DNA of 9,321 bases from CG03 sp034660675 (GTDB lineage Bacteria > CG03): NCBI GenBank assembly GCA_034660675.1, contig JAYEJT010000132.1, forward strand, positions 1 to 9,321, written 5' to 3'. Each line of letters opens with the position of its first letter. Position 1 is the first letter of the stretch. Position numbers and translations under genes: made by a program. Positions 1-5,931 of this stretch are shown in pieces. The notes below the pieces were generated by a model. It saw only the letters and a program-made list of their open reading frames with translations. It was not told the origin of the DNA and did not search any database.

Positions 1-188
1 GACGCTCACGTATGCGGTTCGCTGCCTATTCGCTTCGGGAACGAGGCAAAACCCCTCACTCATATGGCCCGCTCTGGATACTTCTGCCGTGCCTGCTTTA
101 TAAATGCTCTTATGGCAAAACTTCAGTAGAACATGTTGATTTCACGGCTCAAATTTGAGACCATTGAGATATCATAAGGGGGAATAAT
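1..188. other. Leader region upstream of serA, no convincing gene
   Basis: I see no recognisable gene, RNA or mobile element here. The + strand is open from the left edge to a TAG at 127-129, but the translation is Cys-rich and matches nothing I know; the - strand is also open across the same bases, so neither reading is supported. An imperfect hairpin can be drawn at about 25-48 (GCCT pairing with AGGC). The functional part is probably the last 50 bases: a 12-bp palindrome at 148-159 and a strong Shine-Dalgarno sequence AAGGGGG at 176-182, six bases before the serA ATG. I found no T-box signature or known riboswitch core. Confidence 0.4.
148..159. promoter_or_regulatory. 12-bp perfect palindrome upstream of serA (possible operator)
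   Basis: CTCAAATTTGAG is a perfect inverted repeat with no spacer, ending 29 bases before the serA start codon. A TTGATT (136-141) just upstream could be a -35 element, but I could not pair it with a good -10 box, so the promoter is not defined. The position suits a repressor or activator site for serine control. A 12-bp palindrome can also occur by chance in AT-rich leader DNA, so this is only a candidate. Confidence 0.25.
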
Positions 189-1364
189 ATGTATAAAATT
201 TTAACGCTCAACATTATCGCAAAAAAGGGACTGTCCGTTTTTCCGTCAGACACATACGAGACCGGGCCAAAGCTAAAAAATCCCGACGCAGTCATCCTCC
301 GCAGTTTCAAAATGCACGATATGACTCTACCCGACTCTCTGATGGCCATAGGGCGCGCAGGTTCCGGTGTCAACAACATTCCCGTAGCCGACTGTTCGGA
401 AAAAGGCATTGTCGTCTTCAACGCGCCCGGAGCAAACGCCAATGCGGTAAAAGAACTAACACTGGCCGGTCTTCTTTTAGCCTCCCGTGATATTACAGGA
501 GGCATTGCTTTCGCGCAGAGCCTCAGGGGAAAAGGAGACGAAGTGCCGGGGCTCATTGAAAAAAACAAAAAACAATTCGCGGGCTCGGAAATTTCGGGAA
601 AAACGCTGGGCGTGGTTGGGCTTGGAAAAATAGGCGTTACAGTAGCCAACAGCGCCTATAATATGGGGATGAAAGTCATAGGTTGCGATCCTTTTATTTC
701 CGTGGAGTCGGCATGGGAACTGTCACGCAATGTGCGGCGCGCGAAACAACTGGACAAGATGTTCGCCGAATCAGACTACATTTCCCTGCACATGCCTCTC
801 AACAACTCAACGCGGGGCCTCATAAACGCCGAAAAATTAGGCATGATGAAAAAAAGCGTGAAACTTCTTAATTTTTCGCGCGGCGGAATCGTCAACACGG
901 ACGATCTGGCGGCGGCGCTGAAAAACAAACAGATAGAACGCTACATCACGGATTTCCCCGACGACAAAGTGCTGGCTATGGAAAACGTTATAGCCATCCC
1001 CCATCTGGGCGCGTCCACTCGCGAGGCAGAAACCAACTGCGCGCTTATGGCCGCTTCCGAACTCCGGGACTTCATAGAACACGGCAATATCAAAAACTCG
1101 GTTAATTATCCCGATTGTGAGCTTGAACCTAACACGGATTTCAGAATACTTGTGATGAACAAAAACATTCCCGGCATGGTCGGCCAGATTTCCTCAGTCC
1201 TATCGCAAAACGGCATCAACATCATCGAGATGCTGAACAAAAGCAGAGGGGATTACGCCTGCTGCATTATTGATCTGGATGAAAAACCCGGCGAAAAAAT
1301 TGTTGAAAATATTCGCAACATCAACGGCATCATAAAAACCAGAATTATTCAGATAAACAAATAA
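189..1364 (+). CDS. serA: D-3-phosphoglycerate dehydrogenase, ACT-domain type
   Basis: Cytosolic NAD-dependent enzyme oxidising 3-phosphoglycerate to 3-phosphohydroxypyruvate, the first step of serine synthesis. The 391-residue protein has the split D-2-hydroxyacid dehydrogenase layout: substrate domain with GRAGSGVNNIP (55-65), Rossmann motif GVVGLGKIG (141-149) followed by an acidic D167 suited to NAD, catalytic Arg231 in NFSRGGIV, and catalytic His272 in IPHLGAST. An ACT domain, the usual serine-sensing module, occupies about 318-390. The usual catalytic Glu of the DVFxxEP motif is replaced: the segment reads TDFPDDK (254-260), leaving Asp259 at that place. This variant is, as far as I recall, characteristic of a SerA subgroup found beside DUF1015 genes; a DUF1015 gene lies 3.5 kb away. 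The ATG is fixed by AAGGGGG six bases upstream. The gene converges on tRNA-Gln and no serC is in view. Another 2-hydroxyacid substrate is possible but less likely given the ACT domain. Confidence 0.93.
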   Translation: MYKILTLNIIAKKGLSVFPSDTYETGPKLKNPDAVILRSFKMHDMTLPDSLMAIGRAGSGVNNIPVADCSEKGIVVFNAPGANANAVKELTLAGLLLASRDITGGIAFAQSLRGKGDEVPGLIEKNKKQFAGSEISGKTLGVVGLGKIGVTVANSAYNMGMKVIGCDPFISVESAWELSRNVRRAKQLDKMFAESDYISLHMPLNNSTRGLINAEKLGMMKKSVKLLNFSRGGIVNTDDLAAALKNKQIERYITDFPDDKVLAMENVIAIPHLGASTREAETNCALMAASELRDFIEHGNIKNSVNYPDCELEPNTDFRILVMNKNIPGMVGQISSVLSQNGINIIEMLNKSRGDYACCIIDLDEKPGEKIVENIRNINGIIKTRIIQINK

Positions 1365-1413
1365 AAAGGTGTCAGCCGACAGTTCCTCTGCGTTTGACCG
1401 GTTGCGGTGTGAC

Positions 1414-1437
1414 AAAAAAATAAATTTTTCTTTATTT
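1414..1437 (-). terminator. Possible weak AT-only terminator after tRNA-Gln
   Basis: On the - strand AAATAAA and TTTATTT form a 7-bp stem with a 6-base loop, and the 3' arm runs into a seven-base T tract. It lies 30 bases beyond the tRNA-Gln 3' end and 50 bases beyond the serA stop, between convergent genes, where a terminator is expected. The stem contains only A-T pairs, so it would be weak. No GC-rich terminator was seen in this gap; a small ACCG/CGGT hairpin at 1397-1408 is the only other candidate, for serA. Confidence 0.3.
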
Positions 1438-1466
1438 CAAAACTAAATCAGAACGTTTCTTGAAAC

Positions 1467-1540
1467 TGGCTGCGGGGGAAGGAGTCGAACCTTCAACGAG
1501 GGCTTCAAAGACCCTTGTGTTACCGCTACACCACCCCGCA
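1467..1540 (-). tRNA. tRNA-Gln (anticodon UUG), CCA encoded
   Basis: The - strand folds into a complete 74-base cloverleaf. The 7-bp acceptor stem TGCGGGG/CCCCGCA is fully paired, the D stem is GTGT/ACAC, the anticodon stem AGGGT/GCCCT has one G-U pair, and the T stem GAAGG/CCTTC closes the loop TTCGACT. The anticodon loop CTTTGAA gives anticodon UUG (1506-1508), reading CAA and, by wobble, CAG glutamine codons. The weak U1-A72 pair and G73 discriminator are glutamine identity features. CCA is encoded at 1467-1469. It starts 50 bases after the spoVG stop on the same strand, so it may be processed from the operon transcript. A TATAAC box at 1551-1556 could serve a promoter of its own, though no good -35 accompanies it. 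Confidence 0.97.
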
Positions 1541-1558
1541 AACTTGTTATGTTATAAA

Positions 1559-1578
1559 CAGCGCTTTGACAAGCGCCG
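1559..1578 (-). other. Strong hairpin between spoVG and tRNA-Gln
   Basis: On the - strand GCGCTT and AAGCGC form a perfect 6-bp stem around the tetraloop GTCA (1561-1576). In RNA the stem extends by a G-U and a C-G pair to 8 bp. It sits 12 bases past the spoVG stop codon and 18 bases before the tRNA-Gln 5' end. The following bases (TGTTTATAACA) are not a proper U tract, so it is not a standard intrinsic terminator. It could protect the 3' end of the spoVG mRNA, mark a processing site that frees the tRNA, or act as a weak attenuator. Confidence 0.5.
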
Positions 1579-1590
1579 AATCAGCCCAAA

Positions 1591-2028
1591 CTACTTTTGG
1601 TCTTCCGGCGGGGGCTGAGCACCTTCGGCAGAAAGAACTTCCGCGGAACTTTCAATATCCGGAGAGGCCTGATTTTCGGGACCATCCGCTTCCATGGCAG
1701 GCGAACCCGGCCCGGAAGATGCGGAAACATTTTCCGGTAAGACATCCCCCGCGGACGGCGAAGCCGCCGCTTTTTCAGCGGCAACCTCCTTATATCTTTC
1801 CACAATAGCCCTGTCAAGGAGGCGCCTGAAATCCGTTGTAATGGGGTGAGCCACATCCTTATACTTGCCATCCTTTCTTTTCTTAGACGGCATGGACACG
1901 AAAAGTCCGTTCCTTCCCGCTATCACCCTGATGTTATGCACAACAAAGACTGAATCAAAAGTGACGGCGGCATAAGCCTTAAGCCTTTCTTCTTCACGGA
2001 GAAAAATTCTGACACCGGTAATTTCCAT
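1591..2028 (-). CDS. spoVG: SpoVG family nucleic-acid-binding regulator with acidic tail
   Basis: SpoVG proteins bind RNA and DNA as small dimers and act as global regulators; in Firmicutes they affect sporulation, capsule and cell division, but they also occur in non-sporulating diderms. Residues 1-85 match the family core closely: MEITGVRIF start, LKAYAAVTFD (16-25), FVVHNIRVI (28-36), FVSMPSKK (43-50) and AHPIT (60-64). The usual family length is roughly 85-100 residues. This one runs to 145 with a tail from about 86 rich in Ala, Ser, Pro and Glu and almost free of Lys and Arg until the last residue, so probably disordered and acidic. The ATG is supported by AGGAGG (2033-2038) four bases upstream. 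The gene follows ispE by 84 bases and precedes tRNA-Gln; ispE-spoVG neighbourhood is also seen in Bacillus. Nothing here implies that the organism makes spores. Confidence 0.93.
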   Translation of the reverse strand: MEITGVRIFLREEERLKAYAAVTFDSVFVVHNIRVIAGRNGLFVSMPSKKRKDGKYKDVAHPITTDFRRLLDRAIVERYKEVAAEKAAASPSAGDVLPENVSASSGPGSPAMEADGPENQASPDIESSAEVLSAEGAQPPPEDQK

Positions 2029-2052
2029 GCTGCCTCCTGTTGTATCTATCTT

Positions 2053-2074
2053 CCTGGCGGAAAAACCCGCCGGG
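2053..2074 (-). promoter_or_regulatory. Hairpin in the spoVG 5' leader
   Basis: In the 84-base gap between ispE and spoVG the - strand contains GGCGG and CCGCC around the loop GTTTTT, extendable past one C/A mismatch by two more G-C pairs. It ends 14 bases before the spoVG Shine-Dalgarno sequence and is not followed by a T tract. It could affect spoVG translation or stabilise the spoVG mRNA after cleavage. The GC content of the region makes a chance hairpin possible. Confidence 0.3.
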
Positions 2075-2112
2075 AATTCCTCCGTAAGACGCTAAACACT
2101 CACTGTTTTATT

Positions 2113-2946
2113 TTACAAAAAACGCGCAATTTTACAAGAACGCCTTCGTTTAACAAATTTTTCCGCGTCAGCCGCATTCTTAAACACGCCGAACACCGCG
2201 GAACCGCTTCCCGTCATGAGCGCCTCCGACGCTCCGGCAGCCAAAAGCATCTTTACTTTTTTAGCTATGACCGGACGGAGCTTAAAAGCGGCTTCATCCA
2301 AAACATTAAAAAACACTGTCTTTCCCGCGGGGCCAGAGATCCCCTCTCCCATATCATAGGAATTTCCGCAAAATTTCCCGCAGGGCATTTTGTCAAAACA
2401 TTCATAGACTTTCCTTGTGGAAAGAGGCCTTCCAAACCAGACAACAACAACGCCCCTTATTTTACGGCGTGAAATCTCTGTTTTTTCGCCGCGGCCCCGT
2501 ATCCACACAAACGATGACGGCATAAGAAATAACGCCACGTCCGAACCGGTTGCAGCCGCTGCGCTCATTTTGGCCTTCTCTGAAAGACGAAGATCCCACA
2601 ATTTATTAATGGCTTTTATGACAGCGGCTCCGTCGGAACTACCTCCTCCCATACCTTGTCCGGGAGGAATTCTCTTTATCAGTTTTATGCGCGCTCCGGG
2701 AAAATGAACTTTTTTTCTCAATATTCCGGCCGCGGCAAAACAGATATTTTTTTTGCCCGCTGAAATTTTCCACGGAGAACTTATGTCAAGCGTTATTTTA
2801 TCCGCCTTTTCAACGCTGACAGTGTCAAAAAGACTGATTTTACCCGTGAGGCTCACGAGCTCATGAAAACCGTCTGCCCGCACAGGTCTTTTCACATCCA
2901 GAAAGACATTCAGTTTCGCCGGAGCGTCAATTTCAATTTTTCTCAT
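2113..2946 (-). CDS. ispE: 4-diphosphocytidyl-2-C-methyl-D-erythritol kinase (IspE)
   Basis: Cytosolic GHMP-family kinase that phosphorylates CDP-methylerythritol at the 2-hydroxyl with ATP, step four of the MEP isoprenoid pathway. All family marks are present: the N-terminal APAKLN (8-13, active-site Lys11), RADGFHEL (23-30) matching the usual R-DGYHE motif, the glycine-rich ATP loop PPGQGMGGGSSDG (94-106), GSDVALF (134-140, catalytic Asp136) and the C-terminal MTGSGSAVF motif. The second GSD-motif half is usually GSDVPFFL, so Pro and Phe are replaced here by Ala and Leu. Length, 277 residues, is normal. I chose the ATG at 2946 because AGGGA (2955-2959) lies eight bases upstream; an in-frame TTG at 2952 is the alternative. 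The start overlaps the end of the lipoprotein gene by 14 bases, so translation is probably coupled. Confidence 0.95.
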   Translation of the reverse strand: MRKIEIDAPAKLNVFLDVKRPVRADGFHELVSLTGKISLFDTVSVEKADKITLDISSPWKISAGKKNICFAAAGILRKKVHFPGARIKLIKRIPPGQGMGGGSSDGAAVIKAINKLWDLRLSEKAKMSAAAATGSDVALFLMPSSFVWIRGRGEKTEISRRKIRGVVVVWFGRPLSTRKVYECFDKMPCGKFCGNSYDMGEGISGPAGKTVFFNVLDEAAFKLRPVIAKKVKMLLAAGASEALMTGSGSAVFGVFKNAADAEKFVKRRRSCKIARFL

Positions 2947-3424
2947 AAACAATATCCCTGACTTCTATCTCGGCAAATCCTTTTCTGAAATATAATTTTA
3001 TCTTCTTGAGCGCCCCATCTTCTGTAAAGGCAGTCATTTTTTTTATGTGGTACGGGTTCCGTAAAAACCTGAAACGGATCTCATCTTTGCGCCGCTTAAC
3101 AGATCTAACGAATTGCGATTTTCGTTTAAGGGCATCAACGGCAAAAGCAGCCATTTCCCCCGCGGACCCGGCTTCCACAGAAGCGCCCATAAAATCCGTC
3201 AGCAAAAAATCCATTCCGTCTGGTGACGATTTCAGAACATACAGATAATAACCGGACGCGGCGATGCCCGAGTAGTGCACATCCCCCATCATTGAAAATT
3301 CCTCCGCGGCAAAAACAGATTGAGACAAAGAATAACCAAAGTCCCCTCCGGCGCGGCGCGGTCCGGCGCAGGAAAGCGCTAAAAAAACAAACGCCCAAAA
3401 AAAACGCATATCACCGGGTATCAT
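2933..3424 (-). CDS. Probable outer-membrane lipoprotein, LolB-like by position and pattern
   Basis: A protein of about 163 residues beginning with a hydrophobic signal (MRFFWAFVFLALSC) that ends in a lipobox-like LALSC, so it is probably lipidated at Cys19 and anchored in the outer membrane. The mature part of about 145 residues is rich in alternating beta pattern, with a segment FLLTDFMGASVEAG that resembles LolB or DUF4292 proteins. Identity is not high enough by eye to name it LolB, and LolB itself is somewhat longer. The gene order TPR protein, lipoprotein, ispE is that of lolB in gammaproteobacteria, which supports a lipoprotein-sorting or envelope role. The start is unsettled: TTG at 3439 gives a basic n-region (MRRKF), ATG at 3424 has a weak AGAAG upstream, and ATG at 3409 directly follows the TPR stop (TGATATG) but leaves a very short signal. 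Confidence 0.7.
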   Translation of the reverse strand: MIPGDMRFFWAFVFLALSCAGPRRAGGDFGYSLSQSVFAAEEFSMMGDVHYSGIAASGYYLYVLKSSPDGMDFLLTDFMGASVEAGSAGEMAAFAVDALKRKSQFVRSVKRRKDEIRFRFLRNPYHIKKMTAFTEDGALKKIKLYFRKGFAEIEVRDIVYEKN

Positions 3425-4913
3425 GAATTTTCTTCTCAATAACAGTTTGGTCTCCCCCGAAAGACAGTGCTTTTTTGTAGCTTTTCAAAGCGGCTGATTT
3501 TCGGCCGAGTTTCACATAAGCATCGCCCAGATGCTCCCAAATAACGGGATCCGCTTCCAGGGCAGCGGCTTTTTTGAGAGATTTCACCGCCGTCCGGTAT
3601 TGACCGGATTTGTAATGAACCCAGCCGGAAGTGTCTAAATACGCGCTGTTTTTAGGTGACAACTTCAATGCCCTGTCTATATACGATCTGGCTTTTTTCA
3701 GCTTTATCCCCATCTCCGCCCAGCTGTAACTGAGATAATTCAAAGCCCTGTGGTTATCAGGATCCTTTGTGAGCGCTTTCTCAAAAGCCTCGTGTGAAAT
3801 GGTTTTATTACCGAGTGAATCGAGACAGACTCCTTTCAGAAAATAAATCTCGGTGTTCTCCCCGCCGAATTGTTCACAGCTATCCAGTGCGCCCAAAGCT
3901 TCGGTATAATTTCCCGCGTCCATGTATATCAGCGAAAGAGAATAATACACTGGCGCGTTTTCCGGGTTTATATCAACTGCTCTTTTGAAAAACTCTTGGG
4001 CTTTTTTTCTATCTTTGAGATTGAGATACGCCAAACCAAGATACATTTCCACCTCGGGATAATCATCTTTTACAATGTGTATTTTCAGCAGCACATCCCT
4101 GAGCTTTTGCCACTCTTTCTGCTTCTCGTATATTCCCGCAAGAGCCGCAATGGCAGTAAAATTATCGGGTTCTTTTTCCAGCGCTTCGTTAAAAACAGCT
4201 TCGGCTTCGGCATATTTCCCGGTTCTGCTGTGTATCTCTCCTATTTTTATGAGCGCGTTTACAGAACCGGGATCAAGTTCCGCTATCGCTTTGTACTGCC
4301 TGACGGCTTCATCCCATTTTTTTTCGGCCTCGTAAAAAACCGCGAGAGTGAGCCTCATGACAGGATTGGCGGAATTATTTTTAACCGCCCGCACAAAATG
4401 AATCTCAGCCTTGTCATACAATTCCCTTTTCATATATATTCTGCCTAATGAAAAATCAACATCGGCGCTGTCCGGCTTTAACTTCGCCGCTTTCAGATAA
4501 AAAAGCACCGCTTTATCTAAATTGTTTCTTATCTCATAAACACTCGCCATGTAAAAAAACGCCGAAAAATTCTTGCTGGTTTTATCTATCAGCTCGCCGG
4601 CTACATCCATAACCTTATCGTAATTGCCCATATCAAAATAAACAGGCATTATTTCTTCCATTAAAAATACGGAATCAGCGTCTATATCCCTTGCCTTTTC
4701 AAGCTCGCCGAGGCCCTCAAGATATTTACCCTCTTTAAAATACCTCGCGTAAAGAAGATAATGAAACATTGAATTATTATCTGTTTCAACTGCCGTTTCC
4801 GCGGCTGATAACGACACCGGGAATAAAAAAAATGTCTGAAAAACAGCAAACGCAAAAACCGGGAAAAAACGCCGGAAAAATTGTCTTTTCAGCAGCTTTG
4901 TGTCAACTTTCAT
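3411..4913 (-). CDS. Exported tetratricopeptide repeat protein of the lolB-ispE neighbourhood
   Basis: A 500-residue protein with an N-terminal export signal: basic residues in 8-15, a hydrophobic stretch 16-36, and likely cleavage after SLSA near residue 38. The long basic start means it could instead stay as a membrane anchor. From about residue 47 to 495 it is built of some 13 consecutive 34-residue TPR units, easily followed by the recurring LGxxY...A...F.KAL..DP pattern, giving a protein-binding superhelix in the periplasm. The last three units (LNYLSYSWAEMG, then DTSGWVHYKSGQY, then EHLGDAYVKLG) resemble the C-terminal part of the TPR protein upstream of lolB in Pseudomonas. The ATG is supported by AAAGGA eight bases upstream. 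It overlaps the DUF1015 gene by 11 bases on one side and probably the lipoprotein gene on the other. A role in outer-membrane assembly is inferred only from position. Confidence 0.9.
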   Translation of the reverse strand: MKVDTKLLKRQFFRRFFPVFAFAVFQTFFLFPVSLSAAETAVETDNNSMFHYLLYARYFKEGKYLEGLGELEKARDIDADSVFLMEEIMPVYFDMGNYDKVMDVAGELIDKTSKNFSAFFYMASVYEIRNNLDKAVLFYLKAAKLKPDSADVDFSLGRIYMKRELYDKAEIHFVRAVKNNSANPVMRLTLAVFYEAEKKWDEAVRQYKAIAELDPGSVNALIKIGEIHSRTGKYAEAEAVFNEALEKEPDNFTAIAALAGIYEKQKEWQKLRDVLLKIHIVKDDYPEVEMYLGLAYLNLKDRKKAQEFFKRAVDINPENAPVYYSLSLIYMDAGNYTEALGALDSCEQFGGENTEIYFLKGVCLDSLGNKTISHEAFEKALTKDPDNHRALNYLSYSWAEMGIKLKKARSYIDRALKLSPKNSAYLDTSGWVHYKSGQYRTAVKSLKKAAALEADPVIWEHLGDAYVKLGRKSAALKSYKKALSFGGDQTVIEKKIHDTR

Positions 4914-5784
4914 CTTTGAGTTCCTTTACCGGGTGCATCAGCAAACCGGATGGCAGTTTCGGCCAGAAAAATGTGCTCTTCTGCTTCATCAGTTTCCCTG
5001 TTTTCAGCACCTCTCTGAGCAGGCTTTTGTCAAATGGGCTTTTTCTATCGGTGTGAGAGAGGACAACGCATCCCTCATCCGAGAAATCACAAATATAAAC
5101 CATAAGAAATTTAGAGGAATTGTCTTTATCAAAATTTTCAGCCGACACTCTGAAACGATGATGCCCGTCAGCAATAACAAACTTCTGTTTTCCCAAAAAC
5201 GAGAGCAGCCCGGATGAGGCGGAAGGAAGCGCTCTGAAAAGAACGCCCTTTTCCCCGGGGACGTTGTAAACAGCTTCTTTGACCGCTCCTAAAACGGCTT
5301 TTTTGATGCGGGATGACACGCCTTCTGTTATCAAAAAAACCGGCGAAAAATTCAGAGGCAGTTTTTTGAGAAGGCGGTTTCTGCCAACACGGTGTTTTCT
5401 GTATGTCTTTTCATGGGGGATGATACCGCCCCGTCCGCATGCGCTCCAGTCAAGGCGGACTATCACCCCCGTGCGGCTGTATCTTTTCCCGGCAAGGGTA
5501 AAATCCTGTTTCAACACAAAAACCCCTTTACCCCCGCGAATAATATTCTTTTCGGCTGTCCATTTGTTAAAAAAATCAGCCGCTCTCGTACAGCTGTTCC
5601 GCCGCGCGGAATCAGCGGGATATTTGTTTCCGAGTATCAGCCGTATAACATTCAGCGGATCTTTGCGGTAAAGTTTTTTTTGCAGAACCCCGTTAATGAT
5701 GTCATACGGCGGCGCAATAAAATTGCTCTTATCCCTGCCTCCGGCGTACACAACAGGGCTGAATGACCTAAACTTTATACTCAT
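4903..5784 (-). CDS. DUF1015 family protein, compact form
   Basis: Family of unknown function, often encoded beside serA/serC in clostridia and related bacteria. Conserved marks are IAPPYDII (23-30), PLNVIRL (43-49), PHEKT (123-127), NFSPVFL (145-151), ADGHHRFR (205-212) and the C-terminal QKSTFFWPKLPSGL (268-281). Full-length relatives have about 400-430 residues; this one has 293. Both ends are present, so the shortening is internal: the HTDRK segment (244-248), which matches the family's THR motif, is followed almost at once by the C-terminal KTGKLMKQKS block, and about 120 residues normally between them are missing. The DGHHR motif resembles ParB-fold proteins, whose relatives include archaeal free-serine kinase, so a serine-related phosphotransfer role is possible but unproved. 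No Shine-Dalgarno sequence precedes the ATG; a promoter at 5791-5819 would give a leaderless mRNA. It is the first gene of the operon leading to ispE. Confidence 0.88.
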   Translation of the reverse strand: MSIKFRSFSPVVYAGGRDKSNFIAPPYDIINGVLQKKLYRKDPLNVIRLILGNKYPADSARRNSCTRAADFFNKWTAEKNIIRGGKGVFVLKQDFTLAGKRYSRTGVIVRLDWSACGRGGIIPHEKTYRKHRVGRNRLLKKLPLNFSPVFLITEGVSSRIKKAVLGAVKEAVYNVPGEKGVLFRALPSASSGLLSFLGKQKFVIADGHHRFRVSAENFDKDNSSKFLMVYICDFSDEGCVVLSHTDRKSPFDKSLLREVLKTGKLMKQKSTFFWPKLPSGLLMHPVKELKDES

Positions 5785-5790
5785 AGCGTA

Positions 5791-5819
5791 ATTTTAATAA
5801 ATTGAAATCAGCCGCGCAA
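5791..5819 (-). promoter_or_regulatory. Promoter of the DUF1015-TPR-ispE operon, apparently leaderless
   Basis: On the - strand TTGCGC (5814-5819) and TAAAAT (5791-5796) are separated by exactly 17 bases, the optimal sigma-70 spacing. The -10 box ends six bases before the ATG at 5784, so transcription would start at or next to the A of the start codon. The DUF1015 gene also has no Shine-Dalgarno sequence, whereas most genes in the window have one. Together this suggests a leaderless transcript for the first gene of the operon. Confidence 0.55.
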
Positions 5820-5904
5820 ACACAACACGCGCAAAGCATATTCAGGGAAAGTGTTTTTAGAGCGATATAGGAAAATTTAGGAGAAAAAATCGTTAATAAA
5901 TTAT

Positions 5905-5931
5905 GCTTGTTTAAGCCCGCTGAAGAGCGGG
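5905..5931. repeat. Tandem hairpins with insertion-sequence-end-like pattern
   Basis: Two adjacent hairpins share one base: GCTT/AAGC with loop GTTT (5905-5916), then CCCGCT/AGCGGG with tetraloop GAAG on the + strand (5916-5931), followed by GGGAGTTG. Neither side has an immediate T tract, so it is a poor intrinsic terminator in either direction. The pattern of a GC hairpin followed by GGAGTT on the + strand resembles right ends of IS200/IS605-family elements. No tnpA or tnpB gene is in the window, so at most this would be a relic. Confidence 0.4.

Noticed and set aside
1..188. T-box or other riboswitch in the serA leader
   Set aside because: I could not find the T-box antiterminator sequence or a terminator/antiterminator pair, and no known riboswitch core is recognisable.
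1566..1571. TTGACA on the + strand as a promoter element
   Set aside because: It falls in the loop and stem of the spoVG/tRNA hairpin, and downstream + strand DNA is antisense to spoVG without a matching -10 or gene.
3870..4448. A 192-codon reading frame on the + strand
   Set aside because: It lies wholly antisense to the TPR gene, whose repeat pattern is unmistakable; the product is Phe- and Ile-rich noise typical of a shadow frame.
5905..5931. Hairpins as the terminator of the FecR operon
   Set aside because: The stem is good but no T tract follows on the - strand; termination here cannot be claimed from sequence alone.
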